Below are positions 7,035-15,345 of a DNA stretch of 20,276 nucleotides, piece after piece. Origin of the DNA: Gammaproteobacteria bacterium (GTDB lineage: Bacteria > Pseudomonadota > Gammaproteobacteria > UBA12402); the NCBI GenBank assembly GCA_028282395.1, contig JANQHY010000283.1, forward strand, positions 1 to 20,276, read 5' to 3'. The number at the start of each line of letters is the position of its first letter. The first letter of the stretch is position 1. Below the pieces are notes generated by a model. That model was not told where the DNA came from, did not search any database, and saw only the letters and a program-made list of their open reading frames with translations. Position numbers and translations under genes: made by a program.

Positions 7035-8249
7035 ATGAAACAAAAAGCAGTTCAATCAGTACAACAGTTGCCAGCACCAACAGCAAGTGAACGTCAACAT
7101 AGTGAGGCGTTGCGGCAAATTATTCATGCGGCAATTGTAGCAGCAGGGGGTAAAATTGCCTTTAGCCAGTTTATGCAGCAGGCACTTTACGCGCCACGTT
7201 GGGGCTACTATGATTCAGGCACAGAGAAACTGGGGCCGCAGGGGGATTTTGTTACCGCGCCGGAGCTGTCACCACTCTTTGCACGTTGCCTAGCGCACCA
7301 GTGTCAGAAAATTTTTCAAACACTGCTGGCACAGGGTATTGATAGTAAGGATTTGACAATTTTAGAGTTAGGCAGTGGCTCGGGTCGCATGGCGGCGCAG
7401 CTGCTCACGGCGCTAGCTGAACTTGGTCAGCTACCAGAACGTTATCAAATTCTTGAAGTCAGTGCGAGTCTGCGTGCGCGCCAGCAGGATTACCTGCAAC
7501 AACAGTGCCCACAATGGATTGAACGGATTGAGTGGCTTGATCGTTTGCCGAATACACCATTGTCAGGTGTGATTGTTGCTAATGAGGTGATGGATGCTTT
7601 GGTGGTTGAGCGCTTAACCCTTTATCAGGGTACATTACAGCAGGGATTTATTGCTACGGCAGACAGCGGAGAGTTTGTTTGGCAGTTTGCCGAACCAATG
7701 CAAGCCGTGAAAAAGGCCGCGCAGCATTATTTGCCATTGGCAGATGAAGCATGGTGTCAGCAGCATGAAGGCGCTTTTTTTGAATTTTCACCACAGTTGC
7801 CAGCGTGGATTGCCAGTTTGAGTGATTGTCTGTCAACGGGGGCGATACTATTAAGTGATTATGGTTATCCGCGTCGAGATTACTACCATCCCGATCGACG
7901 CACTGGTACCTTGGCCTGTTATTATAAACATCGCTGTCATGATGATCCATTAGTTTTAGTCGGCTTACAGGATATTACGGCACATGTTGATTTTACCTTA
8001 GTGGCGCAGAGTGCTGCGGCAATCGATTTAATGGTGGCAGGATTTACCCATCAGGCAGCTTTTCTTTTTAATTGTGGTTTAGCGCAGATGGAGGTTGAAT
8101 TATCGGATCCGGCGGTTGCGAAAGCATTGCGTAAATTGCTGTTGCCAGGAGAGATGGGTGAGGTATGTAAAGTGATGGCATTAACGCGCGATCTTGATGA
8201 AAGCGCATTAATCGGTTTTACCAGCTACGATCGCCGCCATCAATTATAG
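7035..8249 (+). CDS. MidA/NDUFAF7-family SAM-dependent methyltransferase
   Basis: A 404-residue member of the MidA/NDUFAF7 (DUF185, COG1565) family. Markers in order are RWGYYDSG (56-62), GDFVTAPELSPLFARCLA (70-87), the SAM-binding motif ELGSGSGRMA (111-120), and VANEVMDALVVER (181-193). Later come ILLSDYGYPR and the DITAHVDFT block near residue 314. The mitochondrial homologue methylates an arginine of a complex I subunit; the bacterial substrate is not established. It is monocistronic, divergent from ibaG and convergent with a small membrane-protein gene 6 bp away. No clear SD precedes ATG 7035. Length agrees with the family. Family certain, substrate unknown. Confidence 0.9.
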   Translation: MKQKAVQSVQQLPAPTASERQHSEALRQIIHAAIVAAGGKIAFSQFMQQALYAPRWGYYDSGTEKLGPQGDFVTAPELSPLFARCLAHQCQKIFQTLLAQGIDSKDLTILELGSGSGRMAAQLLTALAELGQLPERYQILEVSASLRARQQDYLQQQCPQWIERIEWLDRLPNTPLSGVIVANEVMDALVVERLTLYQGTLQQGFIATADSGEFVWQFAEPMQAVKKAAQHYLPLADEAWCQQHEGAFFEFSPQLPAWIASLSDCLSTGAILLSDYGYPRRDYYHPDRRTGTLACYYKHRCHDDPLVLVGLQDITAHVDFTLVAQSAAAIDLMVAGFTHQAAFLFNCGLAQMEVELSDPAVAKALRKLLLPGEMGEVCKVMALTRDLDESALIGFTSYDRRHQL

Positions 8250-8255
8250 TCGTAT

Positions 8256-8912
8256 TTAAGTAGGGCCTTTATTATTTTCTAAGTGGTAGTGATCTTGGCT
8301 TGCATCATCACTGTAGTCGATTTGTTGCTCAGGAAAATGTACTATGCCATTACTATTACTATATATTCCATTCATATCCTGTTCCAAGTTGAGCTCATCA
8401 AGCTGTTCATGCTGTCTAAATATCTTATTGTTAGTATATTTAGCGCAAGTGAGGGTATAGGCGAATAGCATCACACCTTCGAGTATTAGCCGCGGATTAA
8501 AGTTTTCTTCTGGAATGATATGATGTTCTCGTGCATTAGCAAAGCGATTTACTCTTATTGCAATAAAAATGATTAAAAGGCCACTGGCGATGTGATTGGA
8601 GAAAAGTTCAATATAGCCCGCTGTTAATAAAAAACCAGTGATAGCATTCATTAAGTCATCGTGAACTTGTTTAAAAAAGTAACGATGAACCACTGATGAT
8701 AGTAATATGGAATAATAGGTTTTAAGGAGATAATTGCTGCTACTGTCAGGTTGGTTGTCATCACTGGCAAGATAACAGAGTGTGGGCGGCAAACTGCTAA
8801 GTGTTGTGTGTAATAGATTCTTCTTTTTAGATAGTTGTCTTAAGATCAATTGATGTCCATTTAAATGCTGTATTTCCAGTGGATTTTCTTGTTCCTGTTC
8901 GAACATAAACAT
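8256..8912 (-). CDS. Unrecognised small membrane protein
   Basis: A 218-residue protein with no family I recognise. Residues 1-60 are polar. Three hydrophobic stretches at about 88-104, 107-122 and 141-157 are probable membrane helices, with another weakly hydrophobic stretch at 62-80. The last 55 residues are polar and rich in Asn, Gln, Asp, His and Tyr. It reads as a real gene: the frame is open for 219 codons and AGGAG lies 9 nt before ATG 8912 (a second ATG is at 8906). It looks more AT-rich than its neighbours, which fits a recently gained or fast-evolving orphan. No partner gene is evident. Function unknown. Confidence 0.65.
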   Translation of the reverse strand: MFMFEQEQENPLEIQHLNGHQLILRQLSKKKNLLHTTLSSLPPTLCYLASDDNQPDSSSNYLLKTYYSILLSSVVHRYFFKQVHDDLMNAITGFLLTAGYIELFSNHIASGLLIIFIAIRVNRFANAREHHIIPEENFNPRLILEGVMLFAYTLTCAKYTNNKIFRQHEQLDELNLEQDMNGIYSNSNGIVHFPEQQIDYSDDASQDHYHLENNKGPT

Positions 8913-9002
8913 AGTTAATAACTCCTTTTTTAATATTCCATCATTCCATACCGTAGTAGAATTTTAGCAATGTTTATTTTAAGCGTCTAGTAATATTTTG
9001 CG

Positions 9003-9031
9003 TTGACGCAGGATGTTGGATCGACTAAGAT
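9003..9031 (+). promoter_or_regulatory. Candidate promoter of the alpha/beta hydrolase gene
   Basis: TTGACG (9003-9008) and TAAGAT (9026-9031) are 17 bp apart. Transcription would begin near 9038, leaving a short leader with GAGGGA before ATG 9058. This rules against the in-frame ATG at 9013. An inverted repeat TGCGT-TG-ACGCA (8999-9010) overlaps the -35 box and could bind a regulator. Confidence 0.5.
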
Positions 9032-9057
9032 TTAATAAAAGCCTATCGAGGGAAGTA

Positions 9058-9879
9058 ATGCCTGTTTTACATTTTGATAAATTACGATTGCATTATCGTA
9101 TTGCCGGCTCAGGTGAAAAACTACTATTTATTCCTGGAACCGCGAGTGATCTACGGCGTAGTGATACTATTTTTTCTACTAAATTGGTTGACCATTTTGA
9201 GGTATTGAGTTTTGATCCGCGCGGAATTGGTCAATCCAATTCGCCTGATGAAGAGATTACGATGAAGACCTATAGTGACGATGTGAAACGTTTGCTCGAT
9301 GCATTAGATTGGCAACACTGTTACTGTTTAGGTGAATCGTTTGGTGGAATGGTGGCGCAACAGGTTGCACTTGATTATCCGCAATATTTTACTAAGCTGG
9401 CGTTGGCGGCAACAAGTTCAGGCGGCGAAGGTGGCTCTTCTTACCCTTTTCATCAACATGATCTGTCTGCAATGTCTATTGAGGAACGCGCCGCTTTCTG
9501 GGTAGAGAAGTGTGATAAACGTGCGCAGGATCCATTATGGCAGCAGCATGAGCCGGCATTATATCAGCAGCAGTACAACGCTTATAAAGAGTCAATGCAA
9601 TTTGCTGCAGCAAATCCGGATTACAAAATAAATAGTCGACGGCAAATTCATGCACGTAAACAGCATAATACTTATACCCGTCTTCACCAACTTATGCTGC
9701 CAACCTACATTTGTGCTGGTCGTTTTGATGCTTGTGCCCCCCTTGAAAATCAATTGGCGCTTTTTAATGCTATTCCCAATAGTCGTTTAACATTTTTTAA
9801 TGGCTCGCATATGTTTTTACGTCAGGATCGATTAGCTTATGCTAATATTAAAACTTTCTTTTTAACTGATATTGATTAA
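9058..9879 (+). CDS. Alpha/beta-hydrolase family protein
   Basis: A 273-residue single-domain alpha/beta hydrolase. The nucleophile elbow is GESFGG with S94; the probable acid is D224 in GRFDACAP and the base H251 in GSHMF. FDPRGIGQS (52-60) is the usual strand-4 motif, and FIPGTASDL carries the oxyanion region. There is no signal peptide, so it is cytoplasmic. This fold covers esterases, lactonases, haloperoxidase-like and C-C hydrolases, and the substrate cannot be read from sequence. ATG 9058 is chosen for its SD GAGGGA and the promoter upstream; an earlier ATG at 9013 would lie before the likely transcription start. The next gene begins 11 bp later, so the two are probably co-expressed. 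Confidence 0.85.
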   Translation: MPVLHFDKLRLHYRIAGSGEKLLFIPGTASDLRRSDTIFSTKLVDHFEVLSFDPRGIGQSNSPDEEITMKTYSDDVKRLLDALDWQHCYCLGESFGGMVAQQVALDYPQYFTKLALAATSSGGEGGSSYPFHQHDLSAMSIEERAAFWVEKCDKRAQDPLWQQHEPALYQQQYNAYKESMQFAAANPDYKINSRRQIHARKQHNTYTRLHQLMLPTYICAGRFDACAPLENQLALFNAIPNSRLTFFNGSHMFLRQDRLAYANIKTFFLTDID

Positions 9880-9890
9880 GCGTGCGAGCG

Positions 9891-10931
9891 ATGAAATTTA
9901 CTATTTTAGTTGTTAAAGAGAATCGCGAAAGTGAGCAAAGAGTAGGATTGATTCCTGATGATGTGGCGAAACTCTGTGACGATGGGCATAAAGTTTATGT
10001 TGAAGCGGATGCTGGAGTGGCCGCTGGTTTTTCCAATCATGCGTATCAACAGTCTGGTGCTATGATTAGGACATTAGCTGATGAAGAGTCATTATCATCT
10101 TATCATGCACTATTTCAAGGCATCAATTGTGTCGTGCGCGTTAAACGGCCACAACGAGTGCGTGAACAGTTAGAGATGCAAGCTATGGCGCCTGGCACTA
10201 TTATGATTGGGGCATTATCGCCTTTAGTGCGCGAATCGACACATGTTGCTGAATATCAGCAAGCGCGCATAGCTGCTTATAGTTTGGATCAGTTGAAATT
10301 GCCTGCCGACCATCCATTGAATATTCTTACTCCAATGAGTGATATTGCTGGACGCCTAGCATTCATTGATGCCATTAAGAGAAGCACCTTGACAGTGAAA
10401 TCGGTTGTGATTATTGGCTTTGGTGTTGTTGGTCGTGCTGCTTGGGCCGAAGCGTTAAAGCAGGGACAACGGCCGACAGTGGTGTTGACCGATTCGCAAC
10501 AGCTGGCAACACTGAAACAGGCAGGGAGTAGCGCTGTATGGCTTGATCGTCAAGCTTCAGTTGAGCTACAGCAACAGATGATCGCTCCGTTACTTGCTGA
10601 TGCTGATATTGTCATTAGCAGTGCTAGGCATGCTGGGGAGCGGGCGCCGTTGTTGATCTCTACCGGGATGTTACAGACAATGAAGTCGGGCTGTGTCATT
10701 GTCGATATGGCGCTGGCAGAGGGGGGGAATGTTGCTGGCAGTCGCTATGATACCACGTTGACACTAGCAAATGGGGTGGTTATTACCAATGTTAGTGGTT
10801 ATCCAAAAGTATTAGCGCATGAGGTGAGTGTTATTTGGAGCGGTGTCAGCCTGCATGCGGTCCAAGCACTTGCCAAAGAAGATAGAGTCATGGCTGCCTG
10901 CCTGCTTAGTGGCGGCAAGACAGCTCAATAG
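9891..10931 (+). CDS. Alanine dehydrogenase/PntA-fold NAD(P)-dependent dehydrogenase, stand-alone
   Basis: A 346-residue protein with the AlaDH/PNT N-terminal pattern (VVKENRESEQRVGLIPDDV), a lysine in VVRVKRP corresponding to the substrate-binding Lys, SDIAGRLAFIDA (150-161), the Rossmann GFGVVG at 176-181, and IVDMALAEGGN followed by NGVVITNVSGYP, as in AlaDH and PntA. The usual AlaDH catalytic His region (TYLHLA) reads IGALSP here, so ordinary alanine dehydrogenase activity is doubtful. No pntB or membrane domain is nearby, so it is not a normal transhydrogenase subunit either. It may act on another amino or keto acid. GTG 9882 is an in-frame alternative start; neither has a good SD. It follows the hydrolase gene by 11 bp. 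Confidence 0.75.
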   Translation: MKFTILVVKENRESEQRVGLIPDDVAKLCDDGHKVYVEADAGVAAGFSNHAYQQSGAMIRTLADEESLSSYHALFQGINCVVRVKRPQRVREQLEMQAMAPGTIMIGALSPLVRESTHVAEYQQARIAAYSLDQLKLPADHPLNILTPMSDIAGRLAFIDAIKRSTLTVKSVVIIGFGVVGRAAWAEALKQGQRPTVVLTDSQQLATLKQAGSSAVWLDRQASVELQQQMIAPLLADADIVISSARHAGERAPLLISTGMLQTMKSGCVIVDMALAEGGNVAGSRYDTTLTLANGVVITNVSGYPKVLAHEVSVIWSGVSLHAVQALAKEDRVMAACLLSGGKTAQ

Positions 10932-11000
10932 ACGATTGCATTCCAGCCGCTGGCTTGCTACTATAAACAGCGTTAAACAGTGAGTCAGAGGTAGATGCCG

Positions 11001-11255
11001 ATGCTAAGAAGAAGAAAAATTTCTGCAGCTATGGATATATGTGTCGGGCAGGCCTATCGAATTATCAGTATTAAACCCGTATGTCGCTGCAACTGTCGTC
11101 ATAAGTTATTGGCAATGGGGCTAACTCCCGGGGCAGTTTTCCGTGTGGTGCGTAAAGCGCCATTGGGTGATCCGATTGAAATTGAAGTCAAAGGTTTTCT
11201 GTTATCACTGCGTGCCAAAGAGATAGCAACACTTGAGTTGGGAGAGGTCGCATGA
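11001..11255 (+). CDS. feoA: FeoA, ferrous iron transport accessory protein
   Basis: An SH3-like FeoA protein (84 residues from ATG 11001). Key blocks are GQAYRIISI, HKLLAMGLTPGAVFRVVRKAPLGDPIEIEVKG split over two strands, and the terminal LSLRAKEIATLEL. FeoA is a small cytoplasmic partner of the FeoB pump. AGAGGT at 10987-10992 lies 8 nt before ATG 11001 but only 2 nt before ATG 10995, so the former is preferred. The stop overlaps the feoB start (ATGA), showing translational coupling. A TATAAA at 10962-10967 may be the -10 box, without a good -35. No Fur box is recognised upstream. Confidence 0.9.
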   Translation: MLRRRKISAAMDICVGQAYRIISIKPVCRCNCRHKLLAMGLTPGAVFRVVRKAPLGDPIEIEVKGFLLSLRAKEIATLELGEVA

Positions 11256-13597
11256 AGATTGGTCTGGTAGGTAATCCCAATAGTGGTAAAACCACGCTAT
11301 TTAACCGCTTAACGGGTTCACGCCAACGTGTTGGTAACTGGGCAGGTGTCACCGTTGATAAAAAAACTGGTGATTTCCAACTATATGATCAACAAGTAGA
11401 AGTGGTCGATCTGCCTGGCACCTATTCACTGACTGGTAGTAGTGATGAGGGGTCGGTAGATGAGCGTATCGCTTGCCACTTTATTCTTGATGAGCAAGTT
11501 GATGCGATAGTCAATATTATTGATGCCGCTAACCTTGAACGTAATCTTTATCTGACAACGCAACTGTTAGAGATGAATGTTCCTATTATCATTGCACTGA
11601 ATATGACTGATATAGCTAACAAACGCGGTATTCACATTAATCATACTGAATTGAGCCAACAGCTTGGTTGTCCAGTTGTGCCAATGGTGATGCGTCGTGG
11701 CAAAGGAATTGAGCAATTAAAACAGGCTTTGCAACAACTTAATAGCCGTGGTGACGGCGGCCAGGGTGGGAAGTGTTGTGCTGCAGTGAAGGGCGGATGC
11801 CGCCAACAGGCATTGCCAAACTATACACCATTGTTGGAACAGGCGATGAAAGCAGTAACGCCGTTAATAAAATCTGCTAATCAGCGTTGGTATGCGATAC
11901 GCCTGCTCGAGGGGGATAGTGATGCACAGAAACTATTAATCGACAATGATCCCTTGGCGGATAGATTACGCCAGTGGGAGAAACGCCTGCATGAAGAGAC
12001 CAAACTTGATGGTGAGACACTGTTTGCTGATGCCCGTTATCGTTATATTCAGCGCATATTAACAGGCGTGTGGGCAAAAGAGCGCGGTCTGCGTAGCCAT
12101 TTTAGTGATTATGTTGACCGTATTGTCCTTAACCGTTGGTTAGGAATTCCGATTTTTCTGTTTGTGATGTATTTAATGTTTGAGTTTTCGATTACCTTGG
12201 GTGGCGCACTGCAACCACTTTTTGATGATGGCTCAAGTACTATTTTTATTGATGGCATTAACGCTTTGGGTTACCACATGCATCTGCCGTTATGGTTAAC
12301 GGCGATTTTTGCACAGGGGATTGGTTTGGGCATTAATACGGTGCTGAGCTTTATTCCCCAGATTGGTTTGCTGTTTCTCTTTCTCTCTTTTATCGAAGAT
12401 TCTGGTTATATGGCACGTGCAGCCTTTGTTATGGATCGCTTTATGCAGTTTATCGGTTTGCCAGGCAAGTCGTTTGTCCCACTGATTATTGGTTTTGGTT
12501 GTAATGTGCCGGCGATTATGGCAGCACGAACGCTTGATAGTCGTCGCGATAGATTATTAACAATTATGATGTCGCCTTTTATGTCTTGTGGTGCACGTAT
12601 GGCTATTTTTGCTGTTTTTGCCACAGCATTTTTTAATAAAGGGGGTGCTTTAGTCGTTTTCCTACTCTATCTGACCGGAATTGCTGTTGCGATGTTAACG
12701 GGGCTAATACTCAAATTCACTTTATTAAAAGGGGAGGCCGCGCCATTTGTTTTGGAGTTGCCGCCGTATCATATGCCCTCAGCGAGAATTTTATTCCGTC
12801 ATACTTGGATGCGCTTAAAGCGTTTTGTCATCCGGGCTGGGAAAGTCATTGTGCCGATCTGTTTGTTGGTCGGGAGTTTAAATGCGATTGATTTTAACGG
12901 CAAGATTAACCCCAGTGGCAGTCAGCACTCTGTGTTGTCCGAGGTTGGGCGGGTGATTACGCCGGTATTTCATCCAATGGGTGTTTCTGAAGATAACTGG
13001 CCAGCAACAGTTGGCTTAATTACAGGTACGCTAGCAAAAGAGGTAGTGGTTGGTACGATGAACACACTCTACTCACAAGGTAGTACAACAGCCGATGATA
13101 CCATTAAGGCAGCACAGACATTTAATTTATGGGCGGGATTGAAACAGTCGCTATCAAATACTTGGGAAAGTGTCACAACGATTTCGGCGCGAAGTTTAGC
13201 CAATCCGTTTGTTGCCAATGAGGCCGACCATGATATGTCCGGGAGTGCCATGGGTAAAATGGTGGCGCTATTTGGTGGTTGGGTAAGTGCTTTTGCTTAT
13301 ATGCTGTTTGTTTTACTTTATGTGCCGTGTGTTTCGGCTATTGCCGTGACTGCGCGTGAAAGTCGTAGCCGTGGTTGGACCTGGTTGTCGGTCTTGTGGA
13401 GTTTTAGCATTGCCTATGGGACCGCGGTGTTATTCTATCAGACGGCAACAATCATGCAGCACCCTTGGAGTAGCAGCGGTTGGATTGTAGCTATGCTTCT
13501 CTATTTGGGTGGTTTTATTGTTACACTGCATTACGCTAGTCGCCAACCAGCAATGATTATTCGCCATCGCCCCTATTACCCCAAGAGTCGCTTGTAG
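11252..13597 (+). CDS. feoB: FeoB, ferrous iron transport GTPase/permease
   Basis: A 781-residue inner-membrane Fe(II) transporter. The N-terminal G domain shows G1 GNPNSGKT (7-14), the switch I Thr T34 in AGVTV, G3 DLPG (53-56) and G4 NMTD (117-120). A Cys-rich insert with C175, C176 and C183 lies at the end of the G domain. The transmembrane core starts near residue 290 and holds the conserved GFGCNVPAIMAART block and a second gate domain with LITGTLAKEVVVGTMN. Length is normal for the family (E. coli 773). GGAGAGG lies before its ATG, which overlaps the feoA stop by 4 nt. No feoC follows. Expression is likely iron- or oxygen-controlled by analogy, but no operator is seen. Confidence 0.96.
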   Translation: MKIGLVGNPNSGKTTLFNRLTGSRQRVGNWAGVTVDKKTGDFQLYDQQVEVVDLPGTYSLTGSSDEGSVDERIACHFILDEQVDAIVNIIDAANLERNLYLTTQLLEMNVPIIIALNMTDIANKRGIHINHTELSQQLGCPVVPMVMRRGKGIEQLKQALQQLNSRGDGGQGGKCCAAVKGGCRQQALPNYTPLLEQAMKAVTPLIKSANQRWYAIRLLEGDSDAQKLLIDNDPLADRLRQWEKRLHEETKLDGETLFADARYRYIQRILTGVWAKERGLRSHFSDYVDRIVLNRWLGIPIFLFVMYLMFEFSITLGGALQPLFDDGSSTIFIDGINALGYHMHLPLWLTAIFAQGIGLGINTVLSFIPQIGLLFLFLSFIEDSGYMARAAFVMDRFMQFIGLPGKSFVPLIIGFGCNVPAIMAARTLDSRRDRLLTIMMSPFMSCGARMAIFAVFATAFFNKGGALVVFLLYLTGIAVAMLTGLILKFTLLKGEAAPFVLELPPYHMPSARILFRHTWMRLKRFVIRAGKVIVPICLLVGSLNAIDFNGKINPSGSQHSVLSEVGRVITPVFHPMGVSEDNWPATVGLITGTLAKEVVVGTMNTLYSQGSTTADDTIKAAQTFNLWAGLKQSLSNTWESVTTISARSLANPFVANEADHDMSGSAMGKMVALFGGWVSAFAYMLFVLLYVPCVSAIAVTARESRSRGWTWLSVLWSFSIAYGTAVLFYQTATIMQHPWSSSGWIVAMLLYLGGFIVTLHYASRQPAMIIRHRPYYPKSRL

Positions 13598-13620
13598 GAT
13601 TCACAGTTCTTTTAGATAAT
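13592..13620 (+). promoter_or_regulatory. Candidate upstream promoter of the pheS operon
   Basis: TTGTAG (13592-13597), overlapping the end of feoB, and GATAAT (13615-13620) are 17 bp apart. It would give a leader of about 160 nt before pheS. A second candidate is the extended -10 TGATATTAT (13725-13733) nearer the gene, with a poor -35. The rest of the 190-bp gap shows only weak inverted repeats. Confidence 0.35.
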
Positions 13621-13770
13621 GCGCAACGAACGACGATTATTCTTTTCTAACAACGCTGACAAAAAGTAGGATAGTTGGCACGGGAGAGTGTGAAAAAATT
13701 CTCATTACGCAACGGCGTGCATTGTGATATTATGTTGAAATTGTTAAATTAGTGAGATTCGTTAAACAGG

Positions 13771-14831
<1,061 letters not shown>

Positions 14832-14847
14832 TGATAGGAGAGGTACA

Positions 14848-15345
14848 ATGAAAACCCCTGAGTTGGTCAATATTGAATCGAAAAAAATTGCGGGAATTAC
14901 CTGCCGCACCGATAATTTTATTGAGATGAGTGATGATGACGATGGTGGTCGTATTGCGAAATTATGGCAACAGTTTTTTGGCGAGCAGGTAATTAATCAA
15001 ATTCCCCATCGTCTTGATCAAGGTCCACTGTATGGCGTTTATTACGATTTTGCCTCTGATGTGAATGGTAAATATACAGTATTAGCGGGAATGGAAATCG
15101 ATCAAGCTGCTTCGACTCAAATGATTGAGCCATTTTCATTCGTTGAGATAAAAGCGGGAAATTATTTGCGTTTTAGTGCCCAAGGTGAAATGCCTGCCAC
15201 CTGTATTGAGTTGTGGAAAACGCTGTGGCACTATTTTGAATCGCCTGAGGCAACTTATCAGCGTGAATATGGTAGTGATTTTGAGTGTTATAACGCGCAG
15301 GATCAGATAGATATTTATATTTCAGTAACAGAAAAAGCACAATGA
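14848..15345 (+). CDS. GyrI-like (AraC effector-binding fold) protein inside the phe operon
   Basis: A 165-residue single-domain protein of the GyrI-like/Cass2-type small-molecule-binding superfamily. Typical are the GRIAKLWQQFF helix (34-44), the GPLYGVYYDFASDVNGKYTVLAGMEI hairpin region, AGNYLRFSAQGEMP, and the C-terminal DFECYNAQDQIDIYISV with the conserved acidic strand. There is no DNA-binding domain and no signal peptide. Relatives bind hydrophobic drugs or, as SbmC, protect gyrase. SD AGGAGAGG at 14836-14843 drives it, 16 bp after pheS, and its stop overlaps the pheT ATG by 4 nt, so PheT translation probably depends on it. I know of no usual place for such a gene between pheS and pheT. 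Role unknown. Confidence 0.8.
   Translation: MKTPELVNIESKKIAGITCRTDNFIEMSDDDDGGRIAKLWQQFFGEQVINQIPHRLDQGPLYGVYYDFASDVNGKYTVLAGMEIDQAASTQMIEPFSFVEIKAGNYLRFSAQGEMPATCIELWKTLWHYFESPEATYQREYGSDFECYNAQDQIDIYISVTEKAQ

Noticed and set aside
9013..9057. Earlier ATG for the alpha/beta hydrolase
   Set aside because: It lies within the promoter spacer, before the predicted transcription start, while ATG 9058 has a good SD.
10932..11000. Fur or FNR box before feoA
   Set aside because: I looked for the usual Fur and TTGAT-N4-ATCAA patterns and saw none; CCAGC-C-GCTGG at 10943-10953 is a short palindrome without a known binder.
13619..13669. 16-codon frame with LFF, a possible PheM-like leader peptide before pheS
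   Set aside because: It has only two Phe codons and no SD, its ATG overlaps a likely -10 box, and no terminator/antiterminator pair follows. Chance is more likely.
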